Shown here piece after piece: positions 16,198 through 23,978 of a stretch of DNA of 44,137 bases (positions within the stretch are counted from its first letter, which is position 1; every line of letters starts with the position of its first letter). This stretch comes from an uncultured Spirochaetales bacterium (lineage in GTDB: Bacteria > Spirochaetota > Spirochaetia > Sphaerochaetales > Sphaerochaetaceae): positions 1 to 44,137 of the forward strand of contig CALXKL010000013.1 in the NCBI GenBank assembly GCA_944388965.1, given 5' to 3'. The notes below the pieces were generated by a model. It was not told the origin of the DNA. It saw nothing but the letters and a program-made list of their open reading frames with translations, and ran no database searches. The position numbers and the translations under genes are program-made.

Positions 16198-16971
16198 ATG
16201 GAAAAGGAAAGAATTTTATCTGTTGGAAACTACAGGAGGCTCTGGCCTCAGGCATGGGAGAAGCATGTCGGCTTCATCGAACGCGGCGAGAACGGCTTTC
16301 CGCTGATGGAAGGATGCGATGATGTGGATGTGTTTACGCTATTCGGAGAACCGTTCGAATGCGACACGGCACTCATGTGTGCATCCATTTCGGACGACAG
16401 GCTGGAAGATGAGGCGTACCGTTTCGGCCTGGAGCTTGCATTGAACGGCTGGCCCGTCTCATCAGGCGGAAGGTCGGGGGGAATAGAGAAGGCGTTCCGG
16501 GCAGGATTTCTGGATGGGGATGGAAGGCTTGAATGCTTTCTGTCAGATGGAATCATGAGTGTGTTTTCCAACAGGAGGCTCAGAAGGCTCTCAAGCGTCG
16601 TCCTGGCAAACGACGGAGCCGTGTATTCGTGCTATGAGCCGGATGTATCGGACAGGGAAGGCAGGGGAAGGCGGATGCTGTTCAAGGAATACCTTGCAAC
16701 CCGTAAGCGCAGAATCGTGGTCCTTGGTCTGTCCAAGTCCGGCAAGGACATCGTCGAGCAGGCCCTGATGAGCGGGAGCGAGGTGTATGTCCATACTTCT
16801 TTCATGTCTTCACAGTGTGCTAGAATGCTTGCCGAGGATGGAGCCCAGCTCGTCGATTCGGCGGCACACTTCATCCTTCTGCAAGGAGGTCGTGTCACAA
16901 GCCGTGTCTACCCGGATGGAAGAGGACAGCATTTCTACGAAGGAAGAGGCTATGGAGTCTTCAGTTCATGA
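16198..16971 (+). CDS. dprA: Divergent DprA/Smf-like protein
   Basis: About 257 residues from ATG 16198. DprA loads RecA on incoming single-stranded DNA in transformation. The Rossmann-fold core is recognisable but worn. GRSGGIEKAFRAGF stands where the family has G-x-A-x-G-I-D-x-x-A-H. YLATRKRRIVVLGLSKSGKDIVEQALMSG corresponds to the R-N-R-I-I-A-G-L-S ... S-G-S-L-x-T-A region, and YVHTSFMSSQC replaces the usual VFAVPG-x. Neither an N-terminal SAM domain nor a C-terminal winged helix is visible. The position before xerC-hslV-hslU matches the Firmicutes dprA-(topA)-codV-hslVU order. Competence function is doubtful. The start is uncertain because no ribosome site precedes any candidate. Confidence 0.7.
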   Translation: MEKERILSVGNYRRLWPQAWEKHVGFIERGENGFPLMEGCDDVDVFTLFGEPFECDTALMCASISDDRLEDEAYRFGLELALNGWPVSSGGRSGGIEKAFRAGFLDGDGRLECFLSDGIMSVFSNRRLRRLSSVVLANDGAVYSCYEPDVSDREGRGRRMLFKEYLATRKRRIVVLGLSKSGKDIVEQALMSGSEVYVHTSFMSSQCARMLAEDGAQLVDSAAHFILLQGGRVTSRVYPDGRGQHFYEGRGYGVFSS

Positions 16972-17878
16972 CGACGACTGTCTTGCACTGTTCCTCTCGT
17001 ATATCTCAAGCGAGAGGAAGCTCTCACAGCACACTGTGACCGCATACGGAAGCGACATCGAGGAGTTCATGCAGTACATGGCGCTTCGCGGCCTCACGTA
17101 TGAAGACTTCAGCCTGCATGACGCAAGAGACTACGTTCGTACTCTCAAGCTTGAGTGGGCCGAGAAGTCGGTCAAGCGCAAGATATCGGCAGTGCGCACC
17201 TTCTTCGGCTTCCTTCTGCGGCGTGGCATCGTCGCGGACAACGTCTTTTCCTCGATCTCGCTTTCGCAGGGCTCGTTCCATCTGCCCTCCGTGCTCAGCG
17301 AGAGCGAGGTAGGTGAGCTTCTCTCATACATGGGCAAGGGCTTCGACGGAGAACGCGACCACTTCCTCTTCATGTTCCTCTACAACACGGGGGCAAGAAT
17401 CAGCGAGGCGCTGGGCGTCGATGTCGACATGATAGAGAAGGGCCAGAGGCGCATACGCATCCGCGGCAAGGGTGGCAAGGTCCGCTACATCTTCCTGTCC
17501 CCGGTGACGATGGATGCTCTTGAGGAGTATCTGAAGGCGAGGGCCAAGGTGCTGGAGGCAAAGGGGAATGCGCAGGAGAAGGCCCTGTTCATATCCAGCA
17601 GGGGCAACAGGTTGCCCTTTTCCAGCGCTCACGTTATTTTTACTGAGGTCGGGGATGCGCTGGGCTGGCAGAAGGAGTTCACTCCGCATACGCTCAGGCA
17701 TACCTACGCGACGCACCTTCTCGACAACGGTGCGGACATAAGGGTGGTGCAGGCCCTGCTCGGGCACGAAAGCATTTCCACCACCCAGATCTATACGCAT
17801 GTGTCGCGCTCGGGACTCCACAAGGTCTATGACGAGTGCCATCCACATGCAAGAGGGGAGAGTGATGAGCAGTCTTGA
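16952..17878 (+). CDS. xerC: Tyrosine recombinase XerC (CodV)
   Basis: 308 residues from ATG 16952, with a GGAAGAGG site upstream and 20 bp of overlap with dprA. Core-binding domain about 5-105. Catalytic residues: Arg149 (NTGARISEA), Lys173 (GKGGKVR), His246-x-x-Arg249 ([14 protein letters not shown]), His272 ([15 protein letters not shown]) and Tyr281. The ending [12 protein letters not shown] matches the XerC type. XerC cleaves dif together with XerD. Placement directly before hslV and hslU reproduces the codV-clpQ-clpY arrangement. Overlaps hslV by 14 bp. Confidence 0.9.
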   Translation: MESSVHDDDCLALFLSYISSERKLSQHTVTAYGSDIEEFMQYMALRGLTYEDFSLHDARDYVRTLKLEWAEKSVKRKISAVRTFFGFLLRRGIVADNVFSSISLSQGSFHLPSVLSESEVGELLSYMGKGFDGERDHFLFMFLYNTGARISEALGVDVDMIEKGQRRIRIRGKGGKVRYIFLSPVTMDALEEYLKARAKVLEAKGNAQEKALFISSRGNRLPFSSAHVIFTEVGDALGWQKEFTPHTLRHTYATHLLDNGADIRVVQALLGHESISTTQIYTHVSRSGLHKVYDECHPHARGESDEQS

Positions 17879-18413
17879 TCTCAAGGGGACGACTATTGTC
17901 GCAGTGAGAAAGGATGGAAGGATCGCCATCGCAGGTGACGGACAGGTCACCGGCGGGCAGAGCTATGTTGTGAAGGGAAACGCCCGGAAGGTCAGGCGCA
18001 TCTACGACGGCAAGGTCGTCATAGGATTCGCCGGGACGACTGCGGATGCCATCACGCTGTACGAGCTGTTCGAGCAGAAGCTCAACGCCGACAATGGGGA
18101 CCTCACCCGTGCTGCGGTCGATCTCGCAAAGCAGTGGAGGATGGACAAGCAGCTGAGGAACCTCGAGGCCGTGATGCTTGCAAGCGACGGACGCAGGATG
18201 TTCTACATCTCGGGAACCGGCGATGTGCTGGAGCCTGAGGAGGACTGCATGGCCATCGGCTCTGGGGGGAACTACGCCCTGGCTGCGGCCAAGGCATACC
18301 TCGACAGCAAAGTGGACCTCGATGCCGAGGAGATCGCGAGAAGATGCATAAGGATAGCCAGCACGATCTGCGTATACACGAACGACAACATAATCTGCGA
18401 GGTCGTCGGCTGA
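17865..18413 (+). CDS. hslV: ATP-dependent protease subunit HslV (ClpQ)
   Basis: 182 residues from ATG 17865, preceded by AGAGGGGAG. HslV is the proteasome-like dodecameric peptidase that pairs with HslU. The N-terminus [20 protein letters not shown] carries a short propeptide; Thr9 of the TT pair should be the exposed nucleophile after processing. AGDGQVT and [17 protein letters not shown] are typical, as is [16 protein letters not shown] near the C-terminus. Overlaps xerC by 14 bp. Confidence 0.95.
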   Translation: MSSLDLKGTTIVAVRKDGRIAIAGDGQVTGGQSYVVKGNARKVRRIYDGKVVIGFAGTTADAITLYELFEQKLNADNGDLTRAAVDLAKQWRMDKQLRNLEAVMLASDGRRMFYISGTGDVLEPEEDCMAIGSGGNYALAAAKAYLDSKVDLDAEEIARRCIRIASTICVYTNDNIICEVVG

Positions 18414-18432
18414 CATGGGAGAGGAGAGGACA

Positions 18433-19776
18433 ATGACGAAGACGCTTGACGAGATGTTCCCCAGCGAGATTGTGGCATCTCTGGACAAGTATATTATCGG
18501 ACAGGCGGAGGCGAAGAAGATGATCGCCATCGCCATCAGGAACAGGACACGGCGCAACAAGCTGGATGATCAGATGCGTGAGGAGGTCACACCCAAGAAC
18601 ATCCTCATGATAGGTCCCACCGGCGTCGGAAAGACCGAGATCGCAAGGCGCATAGCGAAGCTGGCCAACGCGCCATTCATCAAGGTCGAGGCCACCAAGT
18701 ACACCGAGGTCGGCTATGTGGGACGCGATGTCGAATCCATGGTGAAGGACCTCATGGCCAGTGCGGTCACCATGGTGTCCGATGAGATGGCGCGTCTCAA
18801 GGAGGCCGATGTCAACAGGGCCGTCGACGAGAGGCTCCTCGACCTGCTCCTTCCTCAGGTGAAGAAGGAGGCGGGCAGCGAATCGGTACAGTCGTCCGAC
18901 GACTCTACACGCGAGCAGTTCCGCGAGATGCTCCACAAGGGTGTCTTCGAGGACAAGACCGTCGAGATGGTGGTCTCTCCGGCTTCCCGTGTCGAGATCG
19001 GCGTAATGGGAAGCGGGAACTCCATGGACGAAATCCAGGAGGCGATGAACAACATAGGCTCCATCTTCCAGAAGCCGCGCAAGAGGCGCATGACGATCCA
19101 TCGTGCACGCGAGATCCTGCGCGAGGAGGAGACTGGAAAGGCCGTCGACAAGGAGAAGGTCGTCGAGGAGGCCAAGGCCCGTACGGAGCAGATGGGCATC
19201 ATCTTCATCGACGAGATAGACAAGATCGCAGGAGGCAACAGCGCCAGCCGCGGAGAGGTGTCCCGTGAAGGTGTTCAGAGGGACATCCTTCCCATCGTCG
19301 AGGGCACCAGGGTGAACACGAAGTGGGGCGTCGTCGACACGACCAACATCCTGTTCATTGCATCCGGCGCCTTCTCGTTCTCGAAGCCGAGCGACCTGAT
19401 TCCGGAGCTCCAGGGCCGCTTCCCCATCCGTGTGGAACTTGATGCGCTGACCAGCGACGACTTCTACAGGATACTCACCGAACCCGAGAACGCCCTTACG
19501 AAGCAGTATGCCGCGCTTCTGGCGACCGAGGACGTCACGCTCGATTTCACCGACGACGGACTGAGAAGGATCGCCGAGACGGCATACCGCGTCAACAGCG
19601 ACACCGACAACATCGGAGCAAGAAGACTGCATACGGTCATGGAGAAGCTTCTTGAGGATGTCAGCTTCAAGGCGGAGGAATATGCAGGCAGCACCGTCAC
19701 GATCGACGGGGCCTATGTCGACCAGAAGCTTGGAGACATCGCATCCAGCCAAGATGTCTCGAGATACATCCTCTAG
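18433..19776 (+). CDS. hslU: HslU (ClpY), AAA+ unfoldase of the HslUV protease
   Basis: 447 residues from ATG 18433, preferred over ATG 18415 because GAGGAGAGG lies between them at the right spacing. HslU unfolds substrates and feeds them to HslV. N-domain to about residue 50; P-loop GPTGVGKTE (61-69); pore loop TEVGYVGRDVESMV (91-104) with the GYVG motif; intermediate I-domain roughly 110-235; Walker B GIIFIDEIDKIA; sensor and arginine-finger region SFSKPSDLIPELQGRFPIRVEL; C-terminal tail ending SRYIL, which docks into HslV. Confidence 0.96.
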   Translation: MTKTLDEMFPSEIVASLDKYIIGQAEAKKMIAIAIRNRTRRNKLDDQMREEVTPKNILMIGPTGVGKTEIARRIAKLANAPFIKVEATKYTEVGYVGRDVESMVKDLMASAVTMVSDEMARLKEADVNRAVDERLLDLLLPQVKKEAGSESVQSSDDSTREQFREMLHKGVFEDKTVEMVVSPASRVEIGVMGSGNSMDEIQEAMNNIGSIFQKPRKRRMTIHRAREILREEETGKAVDKEKVVEEAKARTEQMGIIFIDEIDKIAGGNSASRGEVSREGVQRDILPIVEGTRVNTKWGVVDTTNILFIASGAFSFSKPSDLIPELQGRFPIRVELDALTSDDFYRILTEPENALTKQYAALLATEDVTLDFTDDGLRRIAETAYRVNSDTDNIGARRLHTVMEKLLEDVSFKAEEYAGSTVTIDGAYVDQKLGDIASSQDVSRYIL

Positions 19777-19787
19777 GAGGATCAGGG

Positions 19788-20885
19788 ATGGAGTACATCA
19801 CCATCGTCTCCGACACCTATGAAAAGGCGCTGGAGGAGGCAAGGAGAAGATACGGGGATGCATTGAGGGTCCACTCCCGACGCGAATACACCGTCGGGGG
19901 CGGACTGTTCACGCGAAAGAGACGCAAGTGCGAGATCACCTGCTATCTTTCCAATGCCAGGGCTGAGGAGAAGGAAAAGAGGCCTTCCGTGACCAGCCAG
20001 GACCTCGCCGAGTTCGAGAAGGAGGCCCAGACGCCGGACCCGAGCAGTCTGACCGAGGCCGAGAGGCTCGATACAGGTCAGCCTGCCCGTCAGCTCGAAT
20101 CGCGCAAGCGTGTCGATGAAATACTCGACCTCAACGGCATAGGGATGAAACTGCGTGAGCGCATAGTCGACGGTTTCGAGCCGGGAGACGATCTGGAGCT
20201 CGCCCTGAGCGACCGCATCATATCATCGATTGCGATCGACCATGAGAACCAGGCCCATCCCAGGAAGTACCAGATCTTCCTGGGCCCGACGGGAAGTGGA
20301 AAGACCACGACCCTTGCCAAGATAGCCTCTCTCTACAAGACTGTCGGCAAGGACGTCGGGATAATCTGCCTTGACAGCTACAGGGTCGGGGCATACGACC
20401 AGGTCAAGGCCTTCGCCGACGCCTTCTCGATTCCATCCATCCTCGTCGAGGACGAGGATGCGGTCATCCTTGCCAAGGACAGTCTGCGCGACAAGGACCT
20501 CGTGCTTGTCGACACGATGGGGCTCAGTCCGAACGACATCCCTCTCAACCTCAAGCTCAGAGGGCTTCTGTCGCTCTTCGAGGAGCAGGATACGAGCTAT
20601 CTGCTGACATGCCCTGCAACGATGAAGACACAGGACATGCTGAAGCAGTGGAGGCATTACACCCAGTTCGTCAAGGTCACTTCCCTGATCGTGACCAAGC
20701 TCGACGAGAGCCAGAGCATCGGAAGCTTTCTGACGTTCGCCTACGAGGTCGGCCTTCCGGTTGCCTTCTGCACGAACGGGCAGGGCGTTCCGGATGACCT
20801 GAAGAAGGCCTCCACTCTTGTTCTCATGGAATACCTGGACGGATTCGACATGGAGATCCGGCCCATCATCGGTCAGTTGACCTGA
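19788..20885 (+). CDS. flhF: FlhF-like SRP-family GTPase
   Basis: 365 residues; AGGAGGATCAGGG precedes the ATG. FlhF normally places polar flagella. The basic B-domain is about 1-60 (YGDALRVHSRREYTVGGGLFTRKRRK), then a linker and an NG domain: G1 GPTGSGKTTT (166-175), DSYRVGAYDQ (196-205), G3 DTMGLSPND (242-250) where DTAG is usual, and G4 TKLDE (303-307). No other flagellar gene lies in the window; it follows hslU with 11 bp between. If the organism is non-motile, as described for Sphaerochaeta, this would be an FlhF with another job. Plain Ffh and FtsY are excluded by the B-domain, the absence of an M-domain and the short N-domain. The 3' end overlaps ftsI by 13 bp, tail to tail. Confidence 0.82.
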   Translation: MEYITIVSDTYEKALEEARRRYGDALRVHSRREYTVGGGLFTRKRRKCEITCYLSNARAEEKEKRPSVTSQDLAEFEKEAQTPDPSSLTEAERLDTGQPARQLESRKRVDEILDLNGIGMKLRERIVDGFEPGDDLELALSDRIISSIAIDHENQAHPRKYQIFLGPTGSGKTTTLAKIASLYKTVGKDVGIICLDSYRVGAYDQVKAFADAFSIPSILVEDEDAVILAKDSLRDKDLVLVDTMGLSPNDIPLNLKLRGLLSLFEEQDTSYLLTCPATMKTQDMLKQWRHYTQFVKVTSLIVTKLDESQSIGSFLTFAYEVGLPVAFCTNGQGVPDDLKKASTLVLMEYLDGFDMEIRPIIGQLT

Positions 20886-22537
20886 ATCGTCATCTGGTCG
20901 CTTGTCGAGAGCCTTCCCTGGCGAGCAAGTCCTTCTATGATCGCCGAGCATGCCGGTGCGGCTATGTCCGCACCCCAGACGCTGTTTCCCTTCGGTGCGG
21001 ATATCGCGTAGTAGACGATGTATTCCGGATCCTTGGCAGGTGCCAGAGCGAGAGTCGAGGCGAGGTTGGTGCCCTCCGCGTAGCTTCCGGTCTCCGGGTT
21101 GATGATCTCTGCAGTGCCGGTCTTCGCCGCGACGCGGATGCCGTCAAGGCCCGCCTTCTTGGCGGTCCCTTCCTCGACAGCACTCTCCATGTACGAGAGA
21201 ATGGCCGCCACGGTCTCGGCGCTCATCACGCGTGTGCCCTCGGCCGGCGCACTTTCCCAGACAACCGTCCCGTCATGTCTCCTGATCTCGTGGATCACGT
21301 TGAGCGGAATCTCCACTCCACCGTTTGCAAGAGCACTCGCCGCGGCGACGATCTGCAGCGCATTCACGTTGATCTCCTGGCCGAATGCGAGCGTGGCCTT
21401 CGTCCTGCTGCTCCAGTTCTCGGGTGAGGACAGGAAGCCGGAGGTGAGCGCTGGAATCTGGAGGTCGGGCTTCGAGCCGAATCCGAGCGACCTGAGGTAT
21501 TCGTAGAAGACATCGTCTCCTAGCTGCAGACACCATGACGCGATCGCGCCGTTGCAGCTCTGGGCGATCATCTGCCTTCCGTCGACCTCGCCATGCGGCG
21601 TATGGCAGCCGATGGTGAACGAATTCCCGTCCACGGTGAAGGTCTCGCTGCCGTCGCAGATGAATGGGGTGGTGGTGTCGATGCCCTCATCCATGCACTT
21701 GGCCAGAGTGAAGACCTTGAAGACGCTTCCCGGTTCGTAGTTGTATGCTGCGCACCTGTTGAGCCTCTCGTCCGCACTTGAGACGTTGTAGTGGTTCAGG
21801 TCGTACCATGGGTATGACGACATGGCGAGTATGTCGCCCGTCTTCGCGTCGGCGACGATGGCCATTATGTAGTCGGGGTCGTGCTCGTATGCGATGTTCT
21901 GCACCTGGACGTCGACCAGGTACTGGATGTCGAGGTCGATCGTCAGCAGTATGTCGTCACCGTAAGTGACGCTCTCGTCGAGCCCGGGATAGGGGGAGAG
22001 CACATCGTCGAACATGTATTCGATACCTTCGGATCCGACTCCCTCCCTGTTGACGAACCCTATCAGCTGGCCTGCGTGGAAGTGTGAGGCGTAGCTCCTG
22101 GTCTGCTGGCGCGTCACGTCGATCTGCGCCTGCAGCCCTGCGTCCTCTATCGCCGCCTCGACCTCGTCCGCCTGGGCCATGGTCATGCCGTCCTTTATCA
22201 GGGCGTAGGTCGTGTACTGCGATGCCTTGTCCAGTATCTCGTCGACCATCATTCCGATGTATGGACTGACGGCCAGTGCGGCGTATTCGATGTCGTCCAT
22301 TGCGGAAAGCCTGAAATGAAGCGTCCAGGTGCTCGTCTGGCTTGCCAGGATGTTTCCATTCCGGTCGCCTATGCTTCCTCTCACGACGCTTGAGGCGACT
22401 ACGGGGTCGTCGTAGCTCCTGCGTCCGTCCTTCTCCATGACAATGATATATGCTATTCTTGCAGTGAAGATGAGGAATAGCGTTATCACGATGCCGAGAA
22501 AGACGTATGGAATCCTGTTCCTGGAATCTTGAGCCAT
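20873..22537 (-). CDS. ftsI: Penicillin-binding protein FtsI (septal transpeptidase)
   Basis: 554 residues. FtsI crosslinks septal peptidoglycan made by FtsW. One N-terminal membrane anchor (YVFLGIVITLFLIFTARIAYIIV, 11-33), a pedestal domain with RGSIGDRNGNILA (53-65), and a complete class B transpeptidase domain: SxxK at Ser271-V-F-Lys274 (EPGSVFK), SxN at Ser327-C-Asn329, KTG at 472-474 (AAKTGTAE). Its place outside the dcw cluster is unusual; in many genomes it lies between ftsL and murE/F. The start has no Shine-Dalgarno site, and a TATAAT box ends 8 nt before it. A bona fide PBP contrasts with reports that cultured Sphaerochaeta lack PBPs. Confidence 0.93.
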   Translation of the reverse strand: MAQDSRNRIPYVFLGIVITLFLIFTARIAYIIVMEKDGRRSYDDPVVASSVVRGSIGDRNGNILASQTSTWTLHFRLSAMDDIEYAALAVSPYIGMMVDEILDKASQYTTYALIKDGMTMAQADEVEAAIEDAGLQAQIDVTRQQTRSYASHFHAGQLIGFVNREGVGSEGIEYMFDDVLSPYPGLDESVTYGDDILLTIDLDIQYLVDVQVQNIAYEHDPDYIMAIVADAKTGDILAMSSYPWYDLNHYNVSSADERLNRCAAYNYEPGSVFKVFTLAKCMDEGIDTTTPFICDGSETFTVDGNSFTIGCHTPHGEVDGRQMIAQSCNGAIASWCLQLGDDVFYEYLRSLGFGSKPDLQIPALTSGFLSSPENWSSRTKATLAFGQEINVNALQIVAAASALANGGVEIPLNVIHEIRRHDGTVVWESAPAEGTRVMSAETVAAILSYMESAVEEGTAKKAGLDGIRVAAKTGTAEIINPETGSYAEGTNLASTLALAPAKDPEYIVYYAISAPKGNSVWGADIAAPACSAIIEGLARQGRLSTSDQMTIQVN

Positions 22538-22545
22538 TGTGGAGT

Positions 22546-22575
22546 ATTATAGGAAAGAGGTAAGGGTAAAGTAAA
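22546..22575 (-). promoter_or_regulatory. ftsI promoter, TATAAT adjacent to the start codon
   Basis: On the minus strand: TTTACT, 18-bp spacer, perfect TATAAT (plus 22546-22551), then 8 nt to the ftsI ATG. It fills the 37-bp gap to the divergent gene and suggests a leaderless or very short-leader mRNA. Confidence 0.6.
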
Positions 22576-23726
22576 TGGGACGCGACAGTTACGATGACAT
22601 GGTCTCTCCGGACCGCCAGCGCAGAGGCAGAGGCACGAACAGGATCACGGGTCTCATCGTGGTCTTCGGCATTCTCATCTGCGCCATAGCCCTGCTTGTC
22701 TTCATGATACTCTCTCCACAGGATGCCGGCACCTCGTCTGTCGAGACCCAGACCCCTGTGACTGTCGAGATCAGACAGCCGGAGACGCTTGCCTCGAGTG
22801 TTGCCACAACACCGGCTGAAGATGATGCACCCGTGTCGGATCAGGCATCCGGCAGCGTGCAGGACGAGCAGCCTGAAGTCCCGGCTCAGGATGAGGCGGT
22901 CATCTCCCAGTCCGTCCGCCCTGCAGCGGATCAGACGGCAGGTCGTGTGAGTGCGATCGATCTCGTGAGCGCACAGAACATCGCCAACTTCGACGACTCG
23001 GATGTGCTTCTCTACATGCCTTATGTGCTCCAGGAGGGCGACAGCCTGGATTCAGTCGCACAGCGCTTCGGTCTGACCGTCGACACCCTCGTGTCGGTCA
23101 ACGGAATACGCAACATAGCGGCCATCGGTCCGGGTGTCGAGCTCCAGATACCCAACATGAACGGTCAGCTGTATGTCGTTCAGGAAGGCGACATGCTTTC
23201 CACGATCGCCCACAGGTTCAACCCCGACCTCGGCTGGAAGACCCTGATGGACATCAACGGACTCAAGAGCGAGAGCATCAGGGTGGGGCAGAAGCTGTTC
23301 ATCCCGGACATGGACTCTGGACAGGAGTCCTCTTCAATCCAGCAGGTATCGCTCTCCTTCTCGATGCCGGTAGATGGAACCGTATACGGCTCCTATGGCC
23401 AGTATGTGGATGGACAGAACCTCCAGGGCGTGCTGATCGGAGCCGGAGCCGGTTCCGCCGTCCGTGCCGCCGCCGATGGAATCGTCGTCGATGCCGGACG
23501 TGTCGACGGCGATAGCGGAAGATTCCTGGTGATCCAGCATGACCAGGGCTACAAGACGACCTACTCCAATCTGGAGACGGTCGTGAGCAGCGTCGTCGGA
23601 AGCGAGGTCACGGCAGGCCAGGTCATCGGAACGATCGGCTCGGCAGGGGGATCCTACACGAGGCCGACCCTCTATTTCCAGATAGAGCAGGGCGGAATCC
23701 TCCTCAATCCCCAGATGTTCATCTGA
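22575..23726 (+). CDS. Membrane-anchored double-LysM protein with degenerate M23 (LytM) domain
   Basis: 383 residues. Cytoplasmic N-terminus, one transmembrane segment (about 24-47), an acidic/Pro linker to about 140, LysM1 (YVLQEGDSLDSVAQRFGLTV..., 150-195), LysM2 (YVVQEGDMLSTIAHRF..., 200-246) and an M23-like domain (262-383). LysM domains bind glycan, so the protein should sit in the periplasm on peptidoglycan. The M23 zinc ligands are missing: GVLIGAGAGSAVRAAADG lacks the H-x-x-x-D of the active enzymes, and the final H-x-H is replaced by TLYFQI. It therefore resembles EnvC/NlpD-type non-catalytic LytM factors that activate amidases. Divergence from ftsI across 37 bp supports a role in division. 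Confidence 0.85.
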   Translation: MGRDSYDDMVSPDRQRRGRGTNRITGLIVVFGILICAIALLVFMILSPQDAGTSSVETQTPVTVEIRQPETLASSVATTPAEDDAPVSDQASGSVQDEQPEVPAQDEAVISQSVRPAADQTAGRVSAIDLVSAQNIANFDDSDVLLYMPYVLQEGDSLDSVAQRFGLTVDTLVSVNGIRNIAAIGPGVELQIPNMNGQLYVVQEGDMLSTIAHRFNPDLGWKTLMDINGLKSESIRVGQKLFIPDMDSGQESSSIQQVSLSFSMPVDGTVYGSYGQYVDGQNLQGVLIGAGAGSAVRAAADGIVVDAGRVDGDSGRFLVIQHDQGYKTTYSNLETVVSSVVGSEVTAGQVIGTIGSAGGSYTRPTLYFQIEQGGILLNPQMFI

Positions 23727-23926
23727 CAGGAAGACAGGGCTTTTCCCGATCGATCCGTTCCATTCATGTAGATTCGCCCATCTGATCCATGAAGCGTCAA
23801 TGGTGATGAATGCAGTATGGTAGGGCAGGCCTTCTACAGGTCCTCATGCAGCCATGTGCACAGAAGGCGGGTTTTCATCATCCGTCTATCCTTTTCTGAC
23901 ATAGAGGCATCAGCCCATATATGAAA
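23727..23926. other. Gene-free stretch with a weak hairpin
   Basis: I find no gene here. A 7-bp stem GCCTTCT/AGAAGGC (23829-23835 with 23862-23868) enclosing a small CATG/CATG stem, followed by CGGGTTTTC, could end the LysM gene transcript or an unrecognised small RNA. Confidence 0.35.
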
Positions 23927-23959
23927 CAGGCGGACATCCTGTCTGGGGATATCCGCCTG
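23927..23959 (-). terminator. Terminator of secA
   Basis: 13-bp stem with one mismatch (23927-23939 with 23947-23959), followed on the minus strand by TTTCAT. It lies 19 bp after the secA stop. Confidence 0.7.
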
Positions 23960-23978
23960 ATGTATGATCGGGAAGCGC

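Noticed and set aside
18103-19752. Long antisense frame across hslV/hslU
   Set aside because: A shadow of biased third-position codon use in a GC-rich gene; no ribosome site or family features. The same applies to long antisense frames over the histidine kinase (29446-30804), the NtrC regulator (30683-32116), secA (24360-26330) and ppdK (41418-42950).
23821-23880. Small structured RNA between the LysM gene and secA
   Set aside because: Only a 7-bp stem with a long loop; no known RNA family pattern, so I list it only as a weak hairpin.
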